In this document: in pieces, positions 1 to 5,833 of the stretch
Layout: the number at the start of each line of letters is the position of its first letter
Position numbering within the stretch: position 1 is the stretch's first letter
Source: JACQCF01 sp043742785
GTDB taxonomy: Bacteria > Omnitrophota > Gorgyraeia > Zapsychrales > Fredricksoniimonadaceae
DNA: 9,781 nt
Assembly (NCBI GenBank): GCA_043742785.1
Contig: JAYTXU010000051.1
Coordinates: forward strand, 1 to 9,781
Reading direction: 5' to 3'
Translations under genes and position numbers: made by a program
The notes under the pieces: model-generated
The model's database searches: none
Seen by the model: the letters and a program-made list of their open reading frames with translations, nothing else
Told to the model about the DNA's origin: nothing

Positions 1-538
1 CATCTAAAATTGATTTTGCATTTTCAACCGCTGTACCTATCATCCAGAAACCTAACTTCTTTGCTTTCTCAATAGCATTAGCTAAATTAGATACGCGAGC
101 TACCGAAACAAAATTATCTCCACCACAGGCCACTCTTAAGACAGATTCAGTAACACTAACAGACTCTGATGTTGGAAGAACAATACCAAAGTTGCCTAAA
201 CTGCCGCAAGTACGAATGATCCCGCCTAAATTCTGTGGATCTGTTAAATTATCCAGAAAAAGAATAGTCCAATGCTTATTAATAGCCATCTCTAATAAAT
301 CGTCGATATTAACATATGTAAAATCCTCAACATCAGCAACGATCCCTTGAGAATTAACGTTCTGTGCAAGCCTTTGGATTTTCGTATAGGGCACTGCAGT
401 CACAGAAATTCCATTTTGTTTGGCCTTCATGTGAATATAGGCAGACTCAACATGTCCTTGCTCAATAAAAATACATTTAATGCTTTTAGGATTACTCTTC
501 AATCTCTCTAAAACAGGATTTTTACCGTATAATTTCAT
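1..538 (-). CDS. TrmH/SpoU-family RNA 2'-O-methyltransferase (RlmB-like), 3' end beyond window
   Basis: Probable SAM-dependent ribose 2'-O-methyltransferase acting on rRNA or tRNA in the cytoplasm. I translated it by hand from the ATG at 538; 179 residues are visible and the C-terminus runs off the window. It opens with MKLYGKNPVLERL, the usual substrate-binding-domain start (LxGxxxVxE-like) of RlmB/TrmH proteins. A linker follows, then the SPOUT domain with motif 1 DNLTDPQNLGGIIRTC at residues 96-111, carrying the conserved N103, G105 and R109. RVACGGDNFVSVARVSNL (135-152) matches the next conserved block, although the usual SAGA is ACGG here. The knot motifs 2 and 3 are outside the window. 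The segment that is normally HQG reads SQG at 63-65. An AGGTAGGTG-like ribosome site precedes the ATG, 15 bases after the glycosyltransferase stop, so it is probably co-transcribed with the sugar genes. RlmB itself or a paralogue such as TrmH cannot be separated. Confidence 0.9.
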   Translation of the reverse strand, partial: MKLYGKNPVLERLKSNPKSIKCIFIEQGHVESAYIHMKAKQNGISVTAVPYTKIQRLAQNVNSQGIVADVEDFTYVNIDDLLEMAINKHWTILFLDNLTDPQNLGGIIRTCGSLGNFGIVLPTSESVSVTESVLRVACGGDNFVSVARVSNLANAIEKAKKLGFWMIGTAVENAKSILD

Positions 539-553
539 AAATAAACACCTACC

Positions 554-1291
554 TTATTTTTTAATTCCTAATCTCAAATAAAACAATGGCTTCAAAATAC
601 TCCACCAGCTGACTAAAGGCACCATCTTAGTATAACCGCTTCCCTGTCTTGGCGGATAAATCTTTGTTACAAATGCTTCCTTATATTTATATCCCAAGGT
701 AATCGTTTTCCAGATAATATAAGGTTCAAGCTCATAGGTATTAAGCCAATCTTGATTAAGATTGATACGCTCATCATCAAACATCGAAAGACGGATAGCG
801 CGAAAACCATTGGTTGTATCTGTTAAAGACCTGCCAGTAAACAAAGAAAATATCCACGGATGAAGACGAGTAGCTATCTTGCGGTAAAAAGGCATTTGTC
901 CACCGGAACCAGTCTTACCTAAATAACGAGACCCTTGAATAAGATCAAAACCTTCAGAGATAATAGGCTCAAGCAAAAACGGAATCTCTTGTGGATTATC
1001 TTTATCATTACCCGCCATAATCACGATGATTTCATACCCCTGTTGATGGGCATGTTTGATAGCAGTTCGAATGGCCGCTCCCACTCCACTTCGCTTGGTA
1101 TGTTTAATCGTTTGCACACCGCGAGTTTTGTATTCAACGATCATTTCTGTGGTGCCATCATCAGAACCATCATCAACAATAAGATAGTCCGCTACGTCAT
1201 GGATACCGCTTTTTAGAAAACGTTCAATAACATTACGTAATTTAATACACTCATTAAAAGCAATAGGACAAACGAGAACTTTAGGCATCAT
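554..1291 (-). CDS. Family 2 glycosyltransferase (polyprenyl-phosphate sugar transferase-like)
   Basis: Cytoplasmic or peripheral GT-A fold transferase of 245 residues, related to DPM1/DPG-synthase-like enzymes that move a sugar from a nucleotide to a polyprenyl phosphate or glycan intermediate. Seen in the sequence: the N-terminal nucleotide-binding strand, LIVDDGSDDGT (37-47), SGVGAAIRTAIKHA (68-81), the acceptor-side LIQGSRYL (117-124) and DTTNGFRAIR (158-167). The usual metal-binding MDADLQ stretch reads IMAGNDKDNPQEI at 91-103, so the first Asp of the canonical DxD is absent and N95, D97 and D99 are the only candidates. There is no C-terminal membrane pair of the GtrB type, only a moderately hydrophobic tail. 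Two ATGs are possible (1291 and 1288) and no strong ribosome site is visible for either. It lies 18 bases after the acetyltransferase gene, so a role in using or transferring the modified sugar is likely. Donor and acceptor are unknown. Confidence 0.88.
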   Translation of the reverse strand: MMPKVLVCPIAFNECIKLRNVIERFLKSGIHDVADYLIVDDGSDDGTTEMIVEYKTRGVQTIKHTKRSGVGAAIRTAIKHAHQQGYEIIVIMAGNDKDNPQEIPFLLEPIISEGFDLIQGSRYLGKTGSGGQMPFYRKIATRLHPWIFSLFTGRSLTDTTNGFRAIRLSMFDDERINLNQDWLNTYELEPYIIWKTITLGYKYKEAFVTKIYPPRQGSGYTKMVPLVSWWSILKPLFYLRLGIKK

Positions 1292-1309
1292 ATGTAGCAG
1301 TAGCTTTTA

Positions 1310-1870
1310 TTAAACAAAGACAAGCCCATTTTCCCCTACATTTAATTTATATTTCAAACCGCAGAAGCATCCTAAGTCTTTGTCTAACTTACGTCCACAA
1401 CGGCAAGCATAACCGAAGAGTCGAGCAGGATTTCCAACAACAATAACATGAGCAGGCACATCTTTTGTAACAACTGCACCCGCTCCAACAACTGCATAAC
1501 TACCAATAGTTACACCACAAAGAATGGTAGCGTTTGCACCAATCGTAGTCCCTTTTTTAACCAAGGTCTTTTCTAAGATCCAATCATCCTGACGATTACT
1601 ACGCGGATAGCGATCATTAATAAAAGCACAGTGAGCTCCTAAAAAAACATCATCTTCGATTGTAACTCCACTATAAATCTCAACTCCATTTTTAACCGTC
1701 ACATGATTTCCAACAACAGCACCACCTTCAATATAGCAACCATCGCAAATATTACACTTCTCACCAATAACAGCCCCTTGCTGAATATTGACAAAAGCCC
1801 ATACACGAGTTCCCTCACCAATCTTGGCCTGCGGATGCACTAACGCCTGATCATGTTTAAAGAAGTTCAT
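1310..1870 (-). CDS. Hexapeptide-repeat sugar N-acetyltransferase, WbpD/WlbB-like
   Basis: Probable acetyl-CoA-dependent N-acetyltransferase acting on an amino-sugar nucleotide, as WbpD/WlbB do on the 3-amino group of UDP-2-acetamido-3-amino-2,3-dideoxyglucuronate. The 186 residues form a left-handed beta-helix with repeated [I/V]GxxxxI units from about 12 to 150 (for example AKIGEG, AVIGEKC, TTIGANATILCGVTIGSYAVVGAGAVVTKDVP). CAFINDRYPRS (81-91) matches the active-site loop of this subfamily, and VVGNPAR (144-150) is the usual end of the helix. After it comes a small Cys tail, CRC at 156-158 and CFC at 168-170, that looks like a metal-binding knuckle. The start overlaps the dehydrogenase stop by 4 bases (ATGA) and is preceded by AAAGGAGAA inside that gene, which supports translational coupling. 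The exact substrate is inferred from the neighbour and not proven. Confidence 0.9.
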   Translation of the reverse strand: MNFFKHDQALVHPQAKIGEGTRVWAFVNIQQGAVIGEKCNICDGCYIEGGAVVGNHVTVKNGVEIYSGVTIEDDVFLGAHCAFINDRYPRSNRQDDWILEKTLVKKGTTIGANATILCGVTIGSYAVVGAGAVVTKDVPAHVIVVGNPARLFGYACRCGRKLDKDLGCFCGLKYKLNVGENGLVFV

Positions 1871-2880
1871 AATTTAACTAGTTCTCCTTTACGATTAATC
1901 GATTCGCTAATGGCAGACAAGGTACGCACAACTTCATAAGCTTTCTGCGCATCGGCAATATCAGGAGACTTATTGTTAGCGATACAATCTAAGAAATATA
2001 AAGCTTGGTTCTTTAAAGGTTCATTAATACCAATTTTAGGAATCATAATACTGCCTTCACGAGATAACAGCTGAAATTCTCCATAAGTTGCATAAAATAC
2101 ATCTGTTTTCTCAACATGTTTATCATAAAGCTTAATAGGTCCTTCAATATCTAAATCATCCCAAGCCACCATCTTTTTATCGCCGATAATTGTGATCTGA
2201 CGTACTTTCTTAGGATCAAGCCAACTCACATGAATATTAACCATCACATTATTAGGGTAATCAAGAGTCGCAAAAGCCAAATCTTCTAATTTGTCACCTA
2301 GACATTTATGTCCCCTTGCAGAAACACTGATGGGAGCACTGTCAAAAAGATAATTAAAAATAGAAATATCATGCGGAGCTAAATCCCAAAGCGCATTAAC
2401 ATCATAACGAAACGGACCTAAATTTGTACGTTCAGAATGAGCATAGTGTACTTGTCCCAACTCACCCTTTTGAATATATTCACGAAGCTTAACCACTCCT
2501 TGATTAAAAACAAAGATATGCCCCACCATCAATAACCTTTTCTTTTGAAGGGCCAGTTCTTTGAGCGTCAAACATTCTTCTCCTGAAAGAGAAAGAGGTT
2601 TTTCACATAAAACATGTTTACCTGCTAAAAGAACTTCTCGAGTAATTTGAAAATGAAAGTTGGTAGGAAGAGCAACCACCACAGCATCAATAGCAGGATT
2701 ATTAAGAATATCGTAATAATTCTTTGTCGTCTGAATTTGAGGATACAAAACAGCCATGGCAGCCAAACGTTTCTCATCCAAATCCGCACACATAACAACC
2801 TTAGAACCAGGCAATTGTGAGAAAATACGAATGTGATTGGGACCCCAATGACCGCAGCCGATTACACCTATTGAAATCAT
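1867..2880 (-). CDS. Gfo/Idh/MocA-family sugar (nucleotide) dehydrogenase, WbpB/WlbA-like
   Basis: NAD-dependent oxidoreductase of 337 residues, a normal family length. Residues 3-16 (SIGVIGCGHWGPNH) are the Rossmann GxGxxG-type nucleotide site, LPTNFHF (71-77) and CEKPLSL (92-98) are the family motifs with K94 of EKP as catalytic-site lysine, and DLAPHDISIF (166-175) carries the conserved H170. Together with the adjacent hexapeptide acetyltransferase this fits the WbpB/WlbA step, oxidation at C3 of a UDP-N-acetylglucosamine-type uronate before amination; the substrate is inferred. It is the first gene of its operon. The Rossmann strand begins at residue 2, so the start is firm. No Shine-Dalgarno sequence sits at normal distance; instead a TATAAT box ends 6 bases before the ATG, which suggests a leaderless mRNA. 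Confidence 0.92.
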   Translation of the reverse strand: MISIGVIGCGHWGPNHIRIFSQLPGSKVVMCADLDEKRLAAMAVLYPQIQTTKNYYDILNNPAIDAVVVALPTNFHFQITREVLLAGKHVLCEKPLSLSGEECLTLKELALQKKRLLMVGHIFVFNQGVVKLREYIQKGELGQVHYAHSERTNLGPFRYDVNALWDLAPHDISIFNYLFDSAPISVSARGHKCLGDKLEDLAFATLDYPNNVMVNIHVSWLDPKKVRQITIIGDKKMVAWDDLDIEGPIKLYDKHVEKTDVFYATYGEFQLLSREGSIMIPKIGINEPLKNQALYFLDCIANNKSPDIADAQKAYEVVRTLSAISESINRKGELVKL

Positions 2881-2886
2881 ACACAG

Positions 2887-2914
2887 ATTATACTTAAAGT
2901 ACCCTTACCCGCAA
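2887..2914 (-). promoter_or_regulatory. Sigma-70-like promoter of the dehydrogenase operon, leaderless geometry
   Basis: Read on the minus strand, a perfect TATAAT (2892-2887) is followed by six bases and then the ATG of the dehydrogenase. TTGCGG (2914-2909) lies 16 bases upstream as a partial -35 box. With the usual -10 to +1 spacing, transcription would start at the A of the ATG or within a base or two. Sequence match only. Confidence 0.6.
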
Positions 2915-2944
2915 ACTATTTTAAGACAATCTATTGAAATTCAG

Positions 2945-2973
2945 TTGCATTGTCCTATTGAAGCCAGTAAAAT
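2945..2973 (+). promoter_or_regulatory. Sigma-70-like promoter of the small-protein/GT-C pair, leaderless geometry
   Basis: TTGCAT (2945-2950), a 17-base spacer, then TAAAAT (2968-2973). Six bases later comes the ATG at 2980. The geometry mirrors the divergent promoter on the other strand, and no purine-rich ribosome site is present between box and start. Sequence match only. Confidence 0.55.
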
Positions 2974-2979
2974 CCACCC

Positions 2980-3393
2980 ATGTCTAAGATGATCTTAATA
3001 TTATTAATTCTATGTACTGCCTTTAATAGCGCACAACTAACCCTGCACGTCTTATCCCATCAACTTCATCCAACGGCTTTTCCCCTTCATAGCCTAGGTG
3101 ATAAATTTAAAGGTCTTGAAACCATTCTTAATACTCAACGGAGGGTGGGATACTATTCTGATAAAAACATGGATAATCCTTTATCTATCGCTCAATACGA
3201 GCAAGCTCAATACATTCTGGCTCCAACCGTATTGGATTTAAATAACACTCAATACCCTTTTGTCATTTTGGATTGCTCAACGAGCGAAATAGCCCTTAAT
3301 AAAATTAAAGAATTAGGACTTCAACCCATTAAAGCTAATAATCAAGGGATCATCCTTGCAATTAATCCTCAAATACAAGATTTAAGATCATGA
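2980..3393 (+). CDS. Small exported protein of unknown function, partner of the GT-C-like gene
   Basis: 137 residues. Residues 3-19 form a hydrophobic segment (KMILILLILCTAFNSAQ) that can be a signal peptide or membrane anchor; the rest is soluble and should lie in the periplasm. DKFKGLETIL (41-50), RRVGYYSD (54-61), AQYEQAQYILAP (71-82) and PFVILDCS (93-100) look like a compact alpha/beta domain. From memory, small proteins with a similar RVGYxxD and QYxLAPxVL pattern occur beside GT-C membrane glycosyltransferases, and the pattern also recalls the periplasmic C-terminal part of such enzymes; this is inference. The stop overlaps the next start by 4 bases, so the two are very likely translated together. 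An alternative start at Met4 (2989) exists. No catalytic function can be assigned. Confidence 0.75.
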   Translation: MSKMILILLILCTAFNSAQLTLHVLSHQLHPTAFPLHSLGDKFKGLETILNTQRRVGYYSDKNMDNPLSIAQYEQAQYILAPTVLDLNNTQYPFVILDCSTSEIALNKIKELGLQPIKANNQGIILAINPQIQDLRS

Positions 3394-4676
3394 TCTATTT
3401 ATTTGCTTTAACAATTGTAGCTTCTATAGGAATCTTGACCCTTCGCCTTATCCTAAATGGAAGTTTCCATTCTTATTTAGGATTATTCTTAGGAACAGCT
3501 CTTGGTTTTGGCATAATTGGCCAAATCATCTTCTATTTACAATTATTTGGAAACAACTTTAACCATTTTCTTCCCCCATTATTTTCCTTAATTCTTTTAG
3601 GAATATTAATCTTTCTTAATAAAACTCTAAGAACTTCTCCTATGAAAATTTCCAATAATTGGAGCCTTATACTCTTACCTCTTTTAGCCATTCCCCTTTG
3701 GTTGGAAGCTCATTATTATCCTCTAGGGGGCTGGGATGCCTGGTCTTGTTGGAATTTAAAAGCTAAATTTATTTATCTAGGAAGCGAACACTGGAAAGAT
3801 ATGCTTGGATCTGACCTTTGGCGAAGCAATACCAACTACCCTCTAGCTCTGCCCTCCATCAACGTATGGTTCTGGCATTGGAGTGGAGCTTCTCAAAATG
3901 TCTCCATGTTCAACGCAATTATTCTGACTCTTTTGACTGCAGGTGTTCTACTCTTAGGTTTACAAGAATTAACAGTATCTAAAAAGATTTCTTTTCTAAT
4001 AACGCTTGCTGTATTCACTTTAAGCTTAGGTAACACCTTATCGATTAGTCAATACAGTGATATGCTTTCTAGCCTCTTTATTCTTTGCACCTTTGTTTGT
4101 TATTTACTTAGCTATAAAAATAATAACCCTCGTTGGTTAATTCTAACTGCACTCTTTATAGGCTTATTAAGTTTTACAAAAAATGAAGGATTAGTTGCCT
4201 CTTTCGTCCTTACTACTCTTATTTTATTTTCAAGACCAAATAAACCCTTAATCTTCTTAAGCATGCTTCTCCTAGCGGCCCTGCCTGAAATTATATTCTA
4301 TCTTTTTATGGCTCCTCACAATCAAGCATTTATCAATGGATTATTCTCCGTTAATAAACCATCAACTCTATCTAGATTACAATACGTTTTAGTTTACCCA
4401 CTACATGAACTGATTGGCCTTCAATGGAGCGGGCTTTGGATATTAGCTATGACTGGGCTTATAGTTGGTAGAAAAAAAGCTTTTAAAAAGCCTTTAGCGG
4501 TCATTGGACTCTTTATAGTTTCTTATTTAATCGTAGTTCTAACCTATTATCAAATCAATACCTTCTTTGAAATAGACTGGTGGATGAACAATACCCTCAA
4601 TCGTATTATTTTCGCGCTCATGCCTACTACGTTCTTATGGTTGGGTTTAAGTCTATTTGCTACGAGGGACGTTTGA
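3390..4676 (+). CDS. Polytopic GT-C-like membrane glycosyltransferase
   Basis: 428 residues with about ten or more hydrophobic segments, so an inner-membrane protein. The first large outside loop contains GGWDAWSCWNLKAKF (113-127), with D116 in the position of the catalytic Asp of GT-C enzymes that use a polyprenyl-phosphate sugar donor. NTNYPLALP (147-155), QYSDMLSSLF (221-230) and FTKNEGLVA (262-270) are further motifs of this group, and NRIIFALMP (404-412) near the end resembles its last conserved block. The likely job is adding a sugar to a lipid-linked or surface glycan on the periplasmic side. It is coupled (ATGA overlap) to the small exported protein just upstream, and both lie beside sugar-modifying genes. 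Its last 17 bases overlap greA tail to tail. The family is inferred from motifs and topology; donor and acceptor are unknown. Confidence 0.72.
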   Translation: MIYLFALTIVASIGILTLRLILNGSFHSYLGLFLGTALGFGIIGQIIFYLQLFGNNFNHFLPPLFSLILLGILIFLNKTLRTSPMKISNNWSLILLPLLAIPLWLEAHYYPLGGWDAWSCWNLKAKFIYLGSEHWKDMLGSDLWRSNTNYPLALPSINVWFWHWSGASQNVSMFNAIILTLLTAGVLLLGLQELTVSKKISFLITLAVFTLSLGNTLSISQYSDMLSSLFILCTFVCYLLSYKNNNPRWLILTALFIGLLSFTKNEGLVASFVLTTLILFSRPNKPLIFLSMLLLAALPEIIFYLFMAPHNQAFINGLFSVNKPSTLSRLQYVLVYPLHELIGLQWSGLWILAMTGLIVGRKKAFKKPLAVIGLFIVSYLIVVLTYYQINTFFEIDWWMNNTLNRIIFALMPTTFLWLGLSLFATRDV

Positions 4677-5139
4677 TCTTCTTAACCTTATAATTAAGCG
4701 TTCCTGCTGGCACTTTGATCGCCAACGTTTCTCCTGCCTTATGACCTAATAAACCTTTACCGATCGGTGAAAAAATAGAAATCTTATTTTCTTCAAAGCT
4801 AGCTTCTTCCGGAGAAACAAGCATATAGGTTAACTCTTCATCATTATCAAGATCTTCTAAAGTAACGATTGCTCCAATAAATATTTTATCAGAAGGAATA
4901 TTCTCATTCTCAATAATACGAACATTGGATAATTGAGATTCTAAATTAGAAATCCGGGATTCATTATGCGCCTGTGCATCTTTAGCCGCATCATACTCTG
5001 CATTCTCAGAAATATCTCCTTGAAGACGAGCCTCACCAATTGCTTTTGCAATCTTCTGACGTTCAGTAGTCTTTAATGCTTCCAATTGCTCTTGTAATTT
5101 CTGAAACCCTTTACGGGTTAAATAAACTTCATTAGCCAT
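4660..5139 (-). CDS. greA: Transcription elongation factor GreA
   Basis: Cytoplasmic factor that enters the RNA polymerase secondary channel and stimulates cleavage of backtracked transcripts. At 159 residues it has the normal length. The N-terminal coiled coil spans roughly 8-75, with the tip motif GDISENAEYDAAKD (41-54); D42 and E45 are the two acidic tip residues needed for cleavage. The C-terminal FKBP-like domain follows (about 80-158), with ISIFSPIGKGLLGHKAGE as the typical conserved block. The start at 5139 is set by a strong TGAGGTGA ribosome site (5150-5143). A terminator-type hairpin with a T-run ends only 17 bases before the ATG, so expression may depend on readthrough from the upstream genes or on an unseen promoter. 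The 3' end overlaps the convergent GT-C gene by 17 bases and no terminator of its own is visible. Confidence 0.97.
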   Translation of the reverse strand: MANEVYLTRKGFQKLQEQLEALKTTERQKIAKAIGEARLQGDISENAEYDAAKDAQAHNESRISNLESQLSNVRIIENENIPSDKIFIGAIVTLEDLDNDEELTYMLVSPEEASFEENKISIFSPIGKGLLGHKAGETLAIKVPAGTLNYKVKKIKRPS

Positions 5140-5142
5140 AAA

Positions 5143-5150
5143 TCACCTCA
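5143..5150 (-). promoter_or_regulatory. Ribosome binding site of greA
   Basis: TGAGGTGA, 3 bases before the greA ATG on the minus strand, is among the best Shine-Dalgarno matches in the window. It lies just past the T-run of the upstream hairpin, so a transcript ending at that hairpin would stop immediately before this site. Confidence 0.75.
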
Positions 5151-5156
5151 TTAATT

Positions 5157-5192
5157 AAAAAACTTATCCCGCCCTTTAAAAGGCGGGATAAG
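5157..5192 (-). terminator. Intrinsic terminator or attenuator between the PC4-like gene and greA
   Basis: Perfect 11-base-pair inverted repeat: arms 5163-5173 and 5182-5192 (plus-strand arm CTTATCCCGCC), 8-base loop 5174-5181. On the minus strand the second arm is followed at once by six T (5162-5157). The stem has a GC-rich core and is the clearest terminator in the window. It works in the minus direction only, since no T-run follows it on the plus strand. It lies 20 bases after the stop of the small upstream gene and 17 bases before the greA ATG. Confidence 0.85.
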
Positions 5193-5212
5193 ATATTAAG
5201 CCAAACAAAATC

Positions 5213-5443
5213 TTACATTGTTTCAATAGCCTTCATTAAAAGAGGAGCAACAGCTACAGCTTCTTCCTTATTTAATCGGCCTAATTTTGTAAAACTCCAT
5301 GCACCATCAATCAAATTTTCACGACTAATTTGAAGCTTTTTAGGGGCTCCATTATACGAGAAAACACCAACAGTCAAACGAGTGCTTTCAAAATTAATCA
5401 CTTCTTTGAACGTGGACGCATCTAAAGTGGCATCGTAAGGCAT
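5213..5443 (-). CDS. Small PC4-like (possible ssDNA-binding) protein
   Basis: 76 residues, cytoplasmic, no signal or membrane segment. The layout resembles bacterial PC4/p15-like single-strand DNA binding domains: a beta strand TRLTVGVFSYNG (21-32), a second strand KKLQISREN (35-43), a third WSFTKLGRLNKEE (49-61) with the basic/Gly turn KLGRL, then an amphipathic C-terminal helix EAVAVAPLLMKAIETM. In PC4 proteins the corresponding pattern is strand-strand-strand, a KxGxxL turn, then a dimerising helix. This match is by eye and is an inference. The start at 5443 has an AAAGGAAAAG ribosome site. It follows ybaB by 21 bases and is followed by a terminator hairpin and greA, a context of nucleoid and transcription genes that agrees with a nucleic-acid role. 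Confidence 0.7.
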   Translation of the reverse strand: MPYDATLDASTFKEVINFESTRLTVGVFSYNGAPKKLQISRENLIDGAWSFTKLGRLNKEEAVAVAPLLMKAIETM

Positions 5444-5464
5444 AGTTCTTTTCCTTTCAAAAGG

Positions 5465-5761
5465 TTACGACAATCCTGGAATATTAAAACCTGGCATATT
5501 TTTCATTTTATTAGCCGCTGCCTGCTGAGATTTCTTGACCGCGGTATTAATACTGCGCAATAAATCCATTTGAATACGATTCTTCTGAGCCGGATTTAAA
5601 ATGCTTTCATCAATTTCAATTGATTGTACAATCTGAGCTCCATTAATTCTTATTTTAATAGAACGCACATCATTAACTTCAATAATAACTGCTTCTAACT
5701 CTTTTTTTAACTGATCTGCTTTTTTCTTGAGCTCCATGAGCTCTTTAACCTTATCAAACAT
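5465..5761 (-). CDS. ybaB: YbaB/EbfC-family nucleoid-associated protein
   Basis: DNA-binding dimer of the YbaB/EbfC family, 98 residues, close to the normal length of 100-110. The N-terminal coiled helix MFDKVKELMELKKKADQLKKELEA (1-24) is followed by the central sheet VRSIKIRINGAQIVQSIEIDESIL (32-55) and the helix LLRSINTAVKKSQQAAANKMKNM (68-90), ending in the flexible PGFNIPG tail typical of the family. The usual partners dnaX and recR are not beside it; it sits between yggT and the PC4-like gene. The AAAGGAAG ribosome site and a good promoter (5788-5816) lie directly upstream, so it probably starts its own transcript. Confidence 0.93.
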   Translation of the reverse strand: MFDKVKELMELKKKADQLKKELEAVIIEVNDVRSIKIRINGAQIVQSIEIDESILNPAQKNRIQMDLLRSINTAVKKSQQAAANKMKNMPGFNIPGLS

Positions 5762-5787
5762 ATTCTTCCTTTCAGAATGCTTTTATT

Positions 5788-5816
5788 TTTATACATTAAA
5801 CTAAAGACTTTTGCAA
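5788..5816 (-). promoter_or_regulatory. Sigma-70-like promoter upstream of ybaB
   Basis: On the minus strand: TTGCAA (5816-5811), an exact 17-base spacer, then TATAAA (5793-5788). The expected start near 5781 would give a leader of about 20 bases containing the AAAGGAAG ribosome site. This makes ybaB and the PC4-like gene, and by readthrough greA, separable from the mla/yggT genes. Confidence 0.65.
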
Positions 5817-5828
5817 GTAATAGTCTTT
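5803..5828 (-). repeat. Inverted repeat centred on the ybaB -35 box
   Basis: Seven-base arms AAAGACT (5803-5809) and AGTCTTT (5822-5828) separated by 12 bases, centred at 5815.5. It could be an operator over the promoter or a weak end-hairpin for the yggT transcript. It lacks the GC-rich stem and T-run of a good terminator. Confidence 0.4.
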
Positions 5829-5833
5829 CTTAC

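Noticed and set aside
935..1216. Plus-strand reading frame of 93 codons
   Set aside because: It lies wholly inside the glycosyltransferase gene on the other strand, has no ribosome site and no recognisable domain.
5143..5151. Tiny ATG-AGG-TGA frame over the greA ribosome site
   Set aside because: Two codons and a stop arise by chance from the TGAGGTGA ribosome site; there is no evidence of a leader peptide.
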